This document shows positions 1-8,880 of a stretch of 64,000 nucleotides of DNA, piece after piece. The translations under genes were made by a program, and so were the position numbers. The stretch is from Asanoa sp. WMMD1127 (GTDB lineage Bacteria > Actinomycetota > Actinomycetes > Mycobacteriales > Micromonosporaceae), in contig NZ_JARUBP010000001.1 of assembly GCF_029626225.1 (NCBI RefSeq), forward strand, positions 1,302,001-1,366,000, given 5' to 3'. Numbering within the stretch: the first letter of the stretch is position 1; every line of letters begins with the position of its first letter. Below the pieces are notes generated by a model that worked only from the letters and a program-made list of their open reading frames with translations, was not told the DNA's origin and ran no database searches.

Positions 1-330
1 TGGGTGGTGCCGCTGGCGGTGGTGACGGCGTTGCTCGACGACCCGCTCGCCGCCGACGCGGCGGCCGCGGCCACCGAGCACCTGCGCTCACCGCTGCGCC
101 GGCACCGCGACTGGGTGGCCGCGGCCCGCACGGGCCTGCGCGACCCCGCCCTGGCGTCGGCCGCGCTGAGCTGCTTCACGGCGGCGGCCGCCGCCCTGGA
201 CCGCCGCGGCGCGGGCCCGCGCATCCAGCAGGCGGTGGAGACGTTCATCGAACGCTACGTGGCGCGCGGCGCCTGCCCCGCCGACGACCCGGTCCCGCCG
301 GCCACCTTCACGGAGCCCGCCCTCGGCTGA
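1..330 (+). CDS. C-terminal end of probable glutamate-cysteine ligase (EgtA-like), partial
   Basis: The frame is open from the first base of the window, so only the last 109 residues are seen and the start lies upstream. The tail is helical and Ala-rich and ends in a block reading VARGACPADDP. From memory, this resembles the C-terminus of actinobacterial EgtA glutamate-cysteine ligases, which make gamma-glutamyl-cysteine for ergothioneine. No catalytic motif is in view, so the name rests on tail similarity alone. The gene converges on the lipid-kinase gene ending at 461; a direct repeat lies between them. Confidence 0.5.
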   Translation, partial: WVVPLAVVTALLDDPLAADAAAAATEHLRSPLRRHRDWVAAARTGLRDPALASAALSCFTAAAAALDRRGAGPRIQQAVETFIERYVARGACPADDPVPPATFTEPALG

Positions 331-395
331 CAACCCACCCTGCGCCAGCCCAGCCCTCGCTGGACCGTCGCGCCCCGCCCCACCCCGGGCTGCCG

Positions 396-448
396 GCGTT
401 AGCAACGGGCCGTTCCTATGCGGAAAGCGTTAGCAACGGGCCGTTCCT
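396..448. repeat. Two-copy 22-bp direct repeat between convergent genes
   Basis: A 22-bp unit occurs at 396-417 and again, identical, at 427-448, 31 bp apart start to start. Each copy carries a near-palindromic core, AACGG-G-CCGTT. It lies between the 3' ends of two convergent genes (stops at 330 and 461), where it could act as a weak bidirectional terminator or be a dispersed family-specific repeat. No U-tract is present. Confidence 0.6.
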
Positions 449-460
449 TCGCGTGAGGCG

Positions 461-1357
461 TCAGGGGCGGTCCTCGGGGAGGCAGAGGGTGACGGCGGCC
501 GGGACCGCGCGGGCCTTCAGCTTCTTGGCCGCGCTGCGGGCGCCGCCGTCGATCTCGTAGGTCAGCGGCTCCGCCAGCTTCACCCGAATCTTCTGGCCCG
601 CCGTGATCTTGATGAAGGGCGATCCTTCGGAGCGTCCCGTGGCCATCCGGCCGAGGGTGCGGGCCCATTCCAGGGCGCCCTCGGCCGTGGCGACGCCGAC
701 CTCCAGCAGGCCGTCGTGCGGGCTGGCGTCGTCGAACGCGCGGATGCCGCCGGTGATCGTGCCGACGTTGCCGAAGAGGACGCAGCTGGCCTCGCCGCTG
801 TACCACTCGTTGCCGTCGACCGTCACGGTCATCGGGACGGCGCCGTCGCGGACGTGGCGTACGCCGGTCCAGGCGTAGGCCACCCGGCCCAGCCGGTCCT
901 TCAGGCCACGGTCGGCGTCGCGGATCAGCTCCCCGTCGAACCCCGCGCCGGCCATCACCGCGAAGTGCTCACCATTGATCTTGCCCAGGTCGAGCGACCG
1001 CCGCCGGCCGTGCAGGCCGATCTCGAGCGCGGCCGCCAGGTCCTCCGGGATGCCCAGATTGCCGGCCAGCAGGTTGGCGGTGCCGGCCGGCAGGATGGCC
1101 AGCGGCACGTCGGCCGCGCCCGCCTGGGCCAGCGCGTCGACCGTGCGCTGCACCATGCCGTCGCCGCCCCACACGAAGATCAGTTCGGCGCCGTCCTTGA
1201 GCGCGGCCCGCACCCGCTTGGGCGCCTTGCGGCTCTTGGGCACCTCGTGCCAGATCGGGTCGGCGATGCCCGCGTCCGCCAGCCGGTGGCGCAGCTCCGG
1301 CAGCCCGCCACCGAAACTCTTCTTGCGGTGCGCGACCACCGCGACCTTGCCTGCCAT
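461..1357 (-). CDS. YegS/diacylglycerol kinase-like lipid kinase
   Basis: The protein is 298 residues, the usual size for the YegS/BmrU/DagK_cat family, which phosphorylates diacylglycerol or related lipids with ATP at the membrane face. The nucleotide-binding signature GGDGM is at residues 64-68 and the second family motif LPAGTANLLAGN at 89-100. A C-terminal beta-rich half ends in YEIDGGARS, matching the family's EIDGE-type region. The ATG at 1357 is chosen because it sits directly before the conserved KVAVVAH strand; an in-frame extension upstream lacks family character. There is no clear Shine-Dalgarno. The start lies 11 bp after the stop of the upstream glycosyltransferase, so the two are probably co-transcribed. 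The exact lipid substrate cannot be read from sequence. Confidence 0.85.
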   Translation of the reverse strand: MAGKVAVVAHRKKSFGGGLPELRHRLADAGIADPIWHEVPKSRKAPKRVRAALKDGAELIFVWGGDGMVQRTVDALAQAGAADVPLAILPAGTANLLAGNLGIPEDLAAALEIGLHGRRRSLDLGKINGEHFAVMAGAGFDGELIRDADRGLKDRLGRVAYAWTGVRHVRDGAVPMTVTVDGNEWYSGEASCVLFGNVGTITGGIRAFDDASPHDGLLEVGVATAEGALEWARTLGRMATGRSEGSPFIKITAGQKIRVKLAEPLTYEIDGGARSAAKKLKARAVPAAVTLCLPEDRP

Positions 1358-1368
1358 GGCCGGTTCAT

Positions 1369-3288
1369 TTACCCAAGCGACGCTACGCCCACACGATCGG
1401 TGCCGAACTCCTCGTGCCGCGGCACCCCGGGCCATTGCGCGCCGGTGTTGCGCAGGAAGTACTCGAGCCCGGGCTCCCAGGTGTGCCCGCTCGAATGACG
1501 GTGATAGATGTAGCCGAGCGGATGCGTGCGATAGATCAGCCCGCCCGATCGCCCCACGCGCTCGATCAGTCCACGGTCGATCGACCGCGGCACCGGCCGC
1601 CAGCCACCGATCTCCTCAAGGTCGCCCCGGCTGATCAGCATCGTGCCGCCGGCCACCACGCGCGCATAGTGCTCGGCCTGCCCGTTGGCCCGGCGCACCG
1701 TGGTGTCCAGCGCGTGCAGGTGCACGAACTCGGCCGCCTTGCCGACCAGCGTCGCCCCCGAGACCAGCCGCGCCAGGACCAGATCCCAGACATGTTCCGG
1801 CCCGTACGTGTCGTCGTCGTCGAACTTGGTGATCAGGCTGCCCCGGGCCCGCGCGGTGGCCCGCCCGATCGCCTCGCCGAACCCGTACCCCTGCTCCGGG
1901 CCGATGCTGACCAGCTCCACCGGCCGGCTGCAGCGCGCCACCTGCCCGAGCAGCTCCGCCGTCGGACGCGCGCCGTGCAGGCACAGCACGATCTCGAGGT
2001 CCGGATAGGTCTGCCGCTCGATCGCCGCGAGCGCCGGCGTCACGTGGTCCAGCCGCCGGGTGACCAGCAGCACGCTCACCGGCGGCGGGCTGACCAGGGC
2101 GGGAAACGTGTCACCGGCCAGCCGGGGCAGCGCGAATGCGGTGGCGTGCTGGCGCAGGGCGGCCCGGCGCTGGCGTACGGCCCGCACCTCCCACTCGAAG
2201 TCGTCCCGGGGCAGGTCGTCGACCACCAGCGGCTGCAGCTCGGGCGCGAGGTGGGCGGCCACCGGCGGGCGCAGGCCGGGCGCGTGCACGAGCACTCCGG
2301 CCGCGGCCAGCCGGACCAGCACGGCCGCCTCGCCCTGTGGGTATCCGCACGGCGCCGTCAGACACCGGACCAGCCCGATCTCGCCGAGCACGGCGACGTC
2401 GTCCGGCGTGAGCCGATGGTCGTCCAACCGCCCGCGAAGCAGCGGGCCGTCGGGGCCGTCGATCCGCCACGTGTGCTCCGTGAAGACCAGGTCGGCCACG
2501 GGCGCCCGCCGGCCGAACGGTCCGTAGCGGCCGATCCCGGCGGCGTGCTCCGCGTCGACCAGCACTGTCGCGCCGACGCCCGCGTTGCCGGCCCGGATCA
2601 CGCCGCCGTACAACGCCAGTGGGTCCGCCTCGCCGGCCGGTGGGAGCGCCGTGCCGTCGGGGCTGAGCACGAGGTCGTGCGGGCGGATCTCGTCGTCGGT
2701 CGGCAGCGCGCCGTTGACCACCGCGACGTTGGCGGCTGCCCCGACCCACGGCGGCGCGACCTCCTGCGCGGTGATGTCGGCGGACACCGCGCGCGGCAGT
2801 GGCCGGACGGAGCTCAGCACGGGCAGCACCGCCGTCAGCAGGGCCCGCAGCGGGGCCGGGCGACCGACCTCGAGCGCCACGGTCGCCCGGCCCGCCCCGC
2901 TCGCGGGCAGCCGGGTGCGGGTCGCCACCAGGTGCGGGACGGGACCCAGCCGGCCCGACCAGGCGCCGTACGGGTTCTGCCAGCTCTCGACGAACACTGT
3001 CAACCGCCGCACCAGCGTGCCAGCGGCTGGGTGGTCGAGCAGGCCACGCAAGTCGGCCAGCGAGGCGGCGCCGACGCACATCGCGGCGACCCGGACCCCG
3101 GCCCGCAACGGTCCGGGCGGTGGGTCCGGCGCGTCCACGATCAGCAGTGGCGCGCGCAGCATCAGGGCGGGCCAGCGGCGGGCGCGCCGCGCGCGCGGTC
3201 CCGCCCAGATCCGCCAGCGAAAGAAGCGGTCCGCCGGCACGCGACGCTCCCGTCGGGTCAAGCCGGCCGCCCCCGCTGGCCGGCACAT
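1369..3288 (-). CDS. Glycosyltransferase family 2 protein with long unassigned N-terminal region
   Basis: A 639-residue protein. Residues about 403-620 form a GT-A glycosyltransferase fold: the strand VSVLLVTRR, the ERQTYPDLEIVLC helix-strand, and an acidic metal site FDDDD at 489-493 followed by TYGPEH. The first ~380 residues have no domain I recognise. They contain repeated Rossmann-like strands and a basic start (RRARR), and may be a second, degenerate transferase-like or regulatory module. No signal peptide or clear membrane span is visible, so a cytoplasmic peripheral location is likely. The ATG at 3288 lies 50 bp from the divergent GT2 gene at 3339. Context is a surface-polymer locus, so transfer of sugar to an envelope glycan is inferred; donor and acceptor are unknown. 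Confidence 0.75.
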   Translation of the reverse strand: MCRPAGAAGLTRRERRVPADRFFRWRIWAGPRARRARRWPALMLRAPLLIVDAPDPPPGPLRAGVRVAAMCVGAASLADLRGLLDHPAAGTLVRRLTVFVESWQNPYGAWSGRLGPVPHLVATRTRLPASGAGRATVALEVGRPAPLRALLTAVLPVLSSVRPLPRAVSADITAQEVAPPWVGAAANVAVVNGALPTDDEIRPHDLVLSPDGTALPPAGEADPLALYGGVIRAGNAGVGATVLVDAEHAAGIGRYGPFGRRAPVADLVFTEHTWRIDGPDGPLLRGRLDDHRLTPDDVAVLGEIGLVRCLTAPCGYPQGEAAVLVRLAAAGVLVHAPGLRPPVAAHLAPELQPLVVDDLPRDDFEWEVRAVRQRRAALRQHATAFALPRLAGDTFPALVSPPPVSVLLVTRRLDHVTPALAAIERQTYPDLEIVLCLHGARPTAELLGQVARCSRPVELVSIGPEQGYGFGEAIGRATARARGSLITKFDDDDTYGPEHVWDLVLARLVSGATLVGKAAEFVHLHALDTTVRRANGQAEHYARVVAGGTMLISRGDLEEIGGWRPVPRSIDRGLIERVGRSGGLIYRTHPLGYIYHRHSSGHTWEPGLEYFLRNTGAQWPGVPRHEEFGTDRVGVASLG

Positions 3289-3325
3289 TTAACGTAGCGT
3301 CCAGGCGGGTGTGATGTGGCCTGGA

Positions 3326-3338
3326 TACACTCACGTGC
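3326..3338 (+). promoter_or_regulatory. Candidate -10 box of a leaderless glycosyltransferase transcript
   Basis: TACACT at 3326-3331 is followed by exactly 7 nt and then the GTG start codon at 3339, with no Shine-Dalgarno. This is the spacing expected when transcription starts on the first base of the start codon. Confidence 0.45.
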
Positions 3339-4967
3339 GTGCCGACCCCGAACGACGCAGCCGAACCGGTCCGGATCTTCCGCAACGACTGGAGCGTTCT
3401 GCAGCCGCCGGAGATCGGCAGCTGGACCCCGACGCGGACCGTTTCCGTGGTCATTCCGGCCTACAACTGCCAGGAGTCGCTCAACCTGACGCTGGCCTCG
3501 CTGGCCCACCAGACCTACCCCGAAGAGCTGCTCGAGGTCGTGATCGCCGACGACACCAGCGAGCCGCCGCTCGAGCTGCCGAAGATCCGGCCGGGCAACT
3601 GCCGGATCGTCCGCGTGGCCGACCACTCGTCGGGCTGGGGGCGGGCCAACGCGCTGCACGTCGGCGCCACCAACAGCACCGGTGAGATCATCCACTGGCT
3701 CGACGCCGACATGGTCGTGTTCCCGGAGCACGTCGAGGCGCAGGTCCGCTGGCACCACGTCAGCGACGAGGTGGTCACCCTCGGCTACAAGCGGTTCACC
3801 ACCGGCTGGAGCACGCCCGAGGAGATCGCCGAGCGCTGCGCCGCCGGCACCATCGACGCGCTCTTCGCGCACAACGACACCGAGCCGCACGACTACGTCG
3901 AGAAGATCATCGACGACACCGACCAGCTCCGGGCCGGCGACCACCTCAACTTCCGCGCCCACGTCGGCGCGACCGCGGCCCTGACCCGCCGGATGTACGA
4001 CGAGACCGGTGGCCTCGACACCACCCTGCGGCTCGGCGAGGACACCGAGTTCGGCTTCCGGCTGACCCAGGCCGGGGCCGCCTTCGTGCCCGAGCCCAAG
4101 GCCGGCAGCTGGCACATGGGCCCGACCAACATGATGCAGCGCGGCGAGCAGCTGCGGCGCTACAACCGCCCGTTCCTGGCCGACCTGATGCCGCAGCCCC
4201 GCTGGCTGCGCTCGGTCGGCAACCGCAGCTGGAAGGTGCCGCTGGTCACCGCCGTGGTGCGGGCCGAGGGCAACTACGAGCTGGTCAAGACCTGTGTCGA
4301 CCTGCTGCTGATGAGCGACCTGACCGACCTGCGGGTGATGCTGGTCGGCGACTGGGGCGCCCTGTCCGACGAACGCATGTCGGTGCTCAAGGACCCGCAC
4401 CTCGACCTGCGGCTGGTGGAGGCCACCTACCGCCACGAGCCCCGGGTGGCGCTGGTCTCGGAGGCGCCGGACGACGTCTACCCGTCGCCCTACCTGCTGC
4501 GGGTGCCGACCAGCGCCGGCGTCGACGCCAACACCGTGCGCCGCCTGGTCCGGCTGGCCGACGAGTGGCAGGTCGGCCTGGTCCGGGTGCTGCCCCCCAA
4601 GGCCGCCTCGCCCGACAACGCGCTGGCGCTGTGGCGCACCGCGGCGCTGCGCCGGGCCGCGCGCTGCAAGGGCCCCGACGAGTCCTGGGAGAAGGCGGTC
4701 CTGTCGGTGGCCGGCGAACGCTGGGTCAGCGCCCGCGACTTCGCCGTGGCCAACCTGTCGGAGTGGGCCGAGGAAGACCTGGTGTCGCCGAAGCCCCGCC
4801 TGGTGGCCCGGCCCACGCTGGGCAACAAGGTCAGCTTCTTCGGCGTCGACACCATCCCGGTCGGCGGCGCGCGGTCGCTGGCGCTGGCCGCCAGGTTCGT
4901 CGCCCTCCGCGCCGCGAGCGGCGCCCGCCGCCGCCTCAACAACAAGCTCGGCCGCCAGCCGGAGTAA
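3339..4967 (+). CDS. Family 2 glycosyltransferase
   Basis: A 542-residue protein. Residues 34-240 are a well-formed GT-A domain: VSVVIPAYN (35-43), the DXD-type metal site LDADM (121-125), and the acceptor/catalytic-base region GEDTEFGFR (233-241). The C-terminal ~280 residues hold a second, weaker alpha/beta module beginning around VPLVTAVVRAEGNY, possibly a partner or second transferase-like domain without an obvious DXD. It is cytoplasmic by appearance. It is transcribed divergently from the GT2 gene ending at 1369 and converges on the teichoic-type operon ending at 4976. The start is GTG 3339, supported by the -10 box seven bases upstream. A role in building a cell-surface polysaccharide or a glycosylated teichoic acid is inferred from neighbours. 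Confidence 0.85.
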   Translation: MPTPNDAAEPVRIFRNDWSVLQPPEIGSWTPTRTVSVVIPAYNCQESLNLTLASLAHQTYPEELLEVVIADDTSEPPLELPKIRPGNCRIVRVADHSSGWGRANALHVGATNSTGEIIHWLDADMVVFPEHVEAQVRWHHVSDEVVTLGYKRFTTGWSTPEEIAERCAAGTIDALFAHNDTEPHDYVEKIIDDTDQLRAGDHLNFRAHVGATAALTRRMYDETGGLDTTLRLGEDTEFGFRLTQAGAAFVPEPKAGSWHMGPTNMMQRGEQLRRYNRPFLADLMPQPRWLRSVGNRSWKVPLVTAVVRAEGNYELVKTCVDLLLMSDLTDLRVMLVGDWGALSDERMSVLKDPHLDLRLVEATYRHEPRVALVSEAPDDVYPSPYLLRVPTSAGVDANTVRRLVRLADEWQVGLVRVLPPKAASPDNALALWRTAALRRAARCKGPDESWEKAVLSVAGERWVSARDFAVANLSEWAEEDLVSPKPRLVARPTLGNKVSFFGVDTIPVGGARSLALAARFVALRAASGARRRLNNKLGRQPE

Positions 4968-4975
4968 CGCTCAGC

Positions 4976-6715
4976 TCAGTTCAGCGCGGTCACGCGCAGC
5001 ACGCCGCGCGGATCGGCGTCGACCACCACCGGCCCGGCCTCGGCCGGCACCACCCGCGGCCCCGCCAGCAACGGCGTGGTCCCGATCGCGGCCCGCCAGG
5101 TCGCCGGCGGCTCCCCCGGCACGCCCGGGCGCCCGATCGCGGTGACCAGATCAGCGAACGGCACCCGGACCATCCACTTCGGACCGGCGACGACCACCGG
5201 GTACGCCAGCGACGGCACGCCCGCCGCCCGCTCCAGCCGCAGCAGGGTGCCCGGCGCCAGCTCACCGAACCCGTCGACGTAGAGATCGTCGGAGTCCGCG
5301 CCGGCTTCGACGACGAAAACGTCCGGTCGGTCCACCACCAACCGCAGCACCCCGCCGCGCACCACCGGCGCCAGCAGCGTCTCCGCGTCGACCCAGCGCG
5401 ACGGCAGCGAGATCGGTTCAGTGGCCCGCAACAGGGCCCGCGCGCCGTCCCGGGCGGGCGCGACGTTGACCGTCCACTCCCCCGGCCGCCAACCTTCCCG
5501 GCCCCGCAGCCGCGTCGGCCGCAACAGGCAGGCGCCGCGCGCCGCCGGTTGGGCCACCACGCGATTGCCCGGCGCCGCCTCACGCAGCCAGAGCAGGGCC
5601 AGCGGCAGCCGCTCGTCAGCCAGGTCGATCCGCAGCCGATTGCCGGCCCAGCTCACCGCCGTGGCGCGCACGGCCGGCTCGGCCGGATCCCGCCACGCCG
5701 CCATGCCACCGACACCGACACCGGCACCGGCACCGGCACCGGCACCGGCGGCAGCCCCCGCCCGCACCGCACGCACGAGCTCGACGACCCCGTCGACGTC
5801 ACCGTCCCGGGTCAGCCGCCAGGCCGCGGCGAGCCGCGAACGCAACCGATCGAGCGCGGAAGCATCCACATCGGACAGGAACGCGGACGCCAGCTTGAGG
5901 AACCGCGACCGGTACGCGTCGTCGACGTCCGGCAGCACCTCCAGCACGAGTCGCAGGTCGCTCTGCAGCGCGGTCTCGGCGTACCAGTTTGCGAAGTCCG
6001 GATCCGCCAACGACCGGCGCGCGGAGACGACGGCCGCGAACCGGTCGTCGAGGTTGCGCTGCTCGGCCATCCGCTGGCTGATCGACGCGTCGCCGGCCGG
6101 CCGCTGCCGCCAGTAGTAGACCGGCAGGTCGATCACGTCGACCCGGCGCGCCCGCCCGTAGAGCGGCACGGTCACCGGGATGTCCTCGTAGAGCACGCCC
6201 TCCGGGAACCGCGTGTCGCCCCAGAACGACCGGCGCCAGACCTTGTTGCAGGCGAGCCGGTCGTAGACCAGGTATCGGTGCTCGCGCGGGTCGACGGAGA
6301 GGCGGGTCTGCCGGTGCGTGCCCCGGTGCAGCGGCGACGGGCTCAGCTCGCCGTCGGTCAGCAGCGCCACGTTGCCGCTGGCGAAGTCCGAGCCGGTCTG
6401 CTCGAGCGCGTTGACGAGCACCTCGAAGGCGTACGGCGGAAGCACGTCGTCGGCGTCCACGAACGCGAGGTAGTCGCCCGTGGCCAGCGCCGCCCCCGCG
6501 TTCCGGGCCGCACCGAGGCCGGCGTTGGCCTGGTGCACCACCCGGAACCGCGGATCCCGCGCCGCCCACGCGTCCGCGAGCGCACCGCTGCCGTCGGTCG
6601 ACCCGTCGTCGACCAGCACGACGTCGAGGTCGCGATGGGTCTGCGCCGCCAGCGATTCGAGGCAAATGTCCAACCAGCGGGCAACGTTGTGCACCGGCAC
6701 CACGACCGTCAGCAT
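4976..6715 (-). CDS. Family 2 glycosyltransferase with C-terminal accessory domain
   Basis: 579 residues. The N-terminal ~220 residues are a canonical GT2 domain: LTVVVPVHNVARWLD, VLVDDGSTDGSG, and the metal site VDADD (86-90). Residues ~323-336 form a linker of alternating Gly with Ala or Val, encoded by a hexanucleotide tandem repeat. After it comes a ~230-residue beta-rich domain with no catalytic motif I can name. The ATG at 6715 is 2 bp after the stop of the upstream gene (TGATCATG), so it is the last gene of the five-gene operon starting at 12246. It probably decorates or initiates the polymer made by the TagF-like partner upstream; donor and acceptor sugars are unknown. Confidence 0.85.
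   Translation of the reverse strand: MLTVVVPVHNVARWLDICLESLAAQTHRDLDVVLVDDGSTDGSGALADAWAARDPRFRVVHQANAGLGAARNAGAALATGDYLAFVDADDVLPPYAFEVLVNALEQTGSDFASGNVALLTDGELSPSPLHRGTHRQTRLSVDPREHRYLVYDRLACNKVWRRSFWGDTRFPEGVLYEDIPVTVPLYGRARRVDVIDLPVYYWRQRPAGDASISQRMAEQRNLDDRFAAVVSARRSLADPDFANWYAETALQSDLRLVLEVLPDVDDAYRSRFLKLASAFLSDVDASALDRLRSRLAAAWRLTRDGDVDGVVELVRAVRAGAAAGAGAGAGAGVGVGGMAAWRDPAEPAVRATAVSWAGNRLRIDLADERLPLALLWLREAAPGNRVVAQPAARGACLLRPTRLRGREGWRPGEWTVNVAPARDGARALLRATEPISLPSRWVDAETLLAPVVRGGVLRLVVDRPDVFVVEAGADSDDLYVDGFGELAPGTLLRLERAAGVPSLAYPVVVAGPKWMVRVPFADLVTAIGRPGVPGEPPATWRAAIGTTPLLAGPRVVPAEAGPVVVDADPRGVLRVTALN
5707..5748. repeat. Seven-copy hexanucleotide tandem repeat inside a glycosyltransferase gene
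   Basis: Seven in-phase 6-bp units, two CACCGA then five CACCGG, lie inside the linker codons of the glycosyltransferase gene at 4976-6715. Because the unit is a multiple of three, copy-number change would lengthen or shorten the Gly-rich linker by two residues without a frameshift. Confidence 0.9.
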
Positions 6716-6717
6716 GA

Positions 6718-8880
6718 TCAGCCCCGGAAGACCGTCTCGACCACGCGTGCGGCGGCGCGGCCGTCTTCGAGCGAGCAGAACTTGCGGCGGAACTCGGCCC
6801 GGGCCTTGGTCGCGGCGTCGTTGTCGAACGCACCCGAACGGAACGTGTCGAGCAAGTCGTCGAGCGTCAGCGCGACCGCGCCCGGCGGCTCGGCGACGAC
6901 GTCGAAGTAGACACCGCGGATCATCCGGTACGCGTCCCAGTCCGGCGCGTAGATCACGATCGGCCGGTCGAGCACGGCGTAGTCGAACATGACCGACGAG
7001 TAGTCGGTGACCAACACGTCGGCGGCCAGGTAGAGGTCCTCCACCGACGGGTACGCCGAGACGTCCCGCACGCCGGGCAGGTCCACCGGATCCGGGGCGG
7101 CGCCGGACCGGTCGTGGAAGTAGTGGCTGCGCATCAGCAGCACGGCAGCCGACCCGGCCGCCGCCCGCACCCGCTCTGGGTCGAACGGCGGGTGGTAGCC
7201 GGGCAGGTGCTCCCGGTGCGTCGCCGCGTAGAGCACGACCCGCTGGCCCGGCTCGATGCCCAGCTTCTCGCGGACCGCCGCCACCTCGTCCGGGGTGGCC
7301 AGCGCGAGCCGGTCGTTGCGCGGGTAGCCGGTCTCCAGCGTGCGGTAGTGGCACGGGTACGCGCGCTCCCACATCTGCGTGGTGAACGCGTTGGCGGTGA
7401 TGCTGTAGTCCCAGCGGTCGGCGCGGCGCATCTGGCCGGCGAAGTCCGGGTCCTGCACGCCGCCCGGGTAGTCGCGCTGGTCGAGCCCCATCACCTTGAG
7501 CGGGGTGCCGTGGTGGGTCATCACGTGCGTGGCGCCCTCGCGCTTGACCACGTAGTTGGGCCAGTTGACGTTGTTGACCAAATACGTCGCCTGGGCCAGG
7601 GCCTGGAAATAGGCGCGGGTGCCGGCGATCACGTACGGCACACCCGGCGGTAACGTGTCGACCTTGTCGCGGCGGACCACCCAGACCCCGCGTACGCCCG
7701 GCGCCAGCTCCTTGGCCTTCTCGTAGATCGCGGCGGGGTTGCAGGCGTAGCCGCGGTACCAGTAGGCCGCGAAGAGCGCCAGGTGCGGATCACGCGGCCG
7801 GCGCAGCTCGGCGTGGTAGTAGGCACGCAGCGCCGCGGCCCGACCGAGCCGGGCGGCCTTCTTGCCCCGGCGGGCGGTGCGGACCGCGACGGCGCTGGTC
7901 GCCTTGGCGTCCTGGGCGCGGCGGAAGCCGAAGCGCAGCGCCTGGAACGTCCGGTGCCGGCCGCCGGCCACCAGGCGGTGCTTGATCCCGTCCATGCCGC
8001 CGGGCACCGGGTAGCCACCGGGCGGCAGGTAGCGGTGGTAGTGGGCGGTCATCTCGGCGAAGAACCGCCCGCGCATCTCGTCGGGCAGCCGGTCGTCGTT
8101 GCCGCGGACGATCAGGAAGTGCCAGAGCATGCGGCGGAACAGCAGAGCGCGCAGTTGCTCGGCGCCGGGACGGCTGTCGTCGAACGTGTCGAAGACCTCG
8201 GCCCAGTTCGTGAAGATCGCGAAGTGCCCCTCGCCGACCGTACGGGTGGCCGCGCCGACCCGCCGCTGCCGGTAGTGCACGCCGACCTGGTCGAGCAGGG
8301 TGATCCGGTCGGCCGCCATCAGCACGCGGTAGGTGAACGGGACGTCCTCGTACCAGCCGGTCTTGAACTCGAAGCCGGTGGCCAGCAGCAACGAGCGCCG
8401 AATGATCTTGTTCCATGGGGTGTGCAGGATCTCGATCGCCTGCGGCCACTCGTGCAGCACGAACACCTCGGGCGCCGCCGCGAAGCGGTTCTGCGACCGG
8501 TCGATCGTGCCGTCCCAGTGCTCGCGCACGTGGTCGACCACGACGACGTCGGGGTCGACGTGGGCGATCCGGGCGGCCACCGCGGCCACGATGCCGTCCG
8601 ACAGGTAGTCGTCGCTGTCGACGAACCAGACGTAGTCACCGGTGGCGACGGAGAGGCCCCGGTTGCGGGCCGGGCCCTGGCCGGCGTTGTGCTCCACGGT
8701 CAGCACGGTGACCCGGGGGTCGCGGGCCGCGTACTCGGCGAGGATGTCGGCGCTGCCGTCGGTCGACTTGTCGTCGATCGCGATCAACTCGATCGGGACC
8801 GACTGGTCCGCGAGGATGGAGTCGAGGCATTGCCGCAGGTAGGAACGGACGTTGAAGACCGGAACGATGAAGCTGATCAA
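6718..8880 (-). CDS. Bifunctional GT2 glycosyltransferase / CDP-glycerol glycerophosphotransferase (TagF-like)
   Basis: 720 residues with two domains. Residues 1-~230 are a GT2 domain (ISFIVPVFNVRSYL, AIDDKSTDGS, metal site DSDD at 88-91). From ~380 to the end is a glycerophosphotransferase domain of the TagB/TagF family, with HHGTPLK near residue 455 (the catalytic His region), a YAATHRE segment, and LVTDYSSVMFDY near 625, which binds the CDP-alcohol. Such enzymes move a polyol phosphate from its CDP derivative onto a growing teichoic acid at the cytoplasmic membrane face. The TTG start at 8880 shares bases with the upstream stop (TTGA overlap), which argues for translational coupling and against longer in-frame extensions. 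It is the fourth gene of the operon; the upstream CDP-alcohol phosphotransferase and ABC transporter fit polymer synthesis and export. Confidence 0.88.
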   Translation of the reverse strand: MISFIVPVFNVRSYLRQCLDSILADQSVPIELIAIDDKSTDGSADILAEYAARDPRVTVLTVEHNAGQGPARNRGLSVATGDYVWFVDSDDYLSDGIVAAVAARIAHVDPDVVVVDHVREHWDGTIDRSQNRFAAAPEVFVLHEWPQAIEILHTPWNKIIRRSLLLATGFEFKTGWYEDVPFTYRVLMAADRITLLDQVGVHYRQRRVGAATRTVGEGHFAIFTNWAEVFDTFDDSRPGAEQLRALLFRRMLWHFLIVRGNDDRLPDEMRGRFFAEMTAHYHRYLPPGGYPVPGGMDGIKHRLVAGGRHRTFQALRFGFRRAQDAKATSAVAVRTARRGKKAARLGRAAALRAYYHAELRRPRDPHLALFAAYWYRGYACNPAAIYEKAKELAPGVRGVWVVRRDKVDTLPPGVPYVIAGTRAYFQALAQATYLVNNVNWPNYVVKREGATHVMTHHGTPLKVMGLDQRDYPGGVQDPDFAGQMRRADRWDYSITANAFTTQMWERAYPCHYRTLETGYPRNDRLALATPDEVAAVREKLGIEPGQRVVLYAATHREHLPGYHPPFDPERVRAAAGSAAVLLMRSHYFHDRSGAAPDPVDLPGVRDVSAYPSVEDLYLAADVLVTDYSSVMFDYAVLDRPIVIYAPDWDAYRMIRGVYFDVVAEPPGAVALTLDDLLDTFRSGAFDNDAATKARAEFRRKFCSLEDGRAAARVVETVFRG

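Noticed and set aside
1414-3297. 627-codon + strand frame opposite the GT2 gene at 1369-3288
   Set aside because: The translation is low-complexity and antisense; the minus strand carries the glycosyltransferase motifs.
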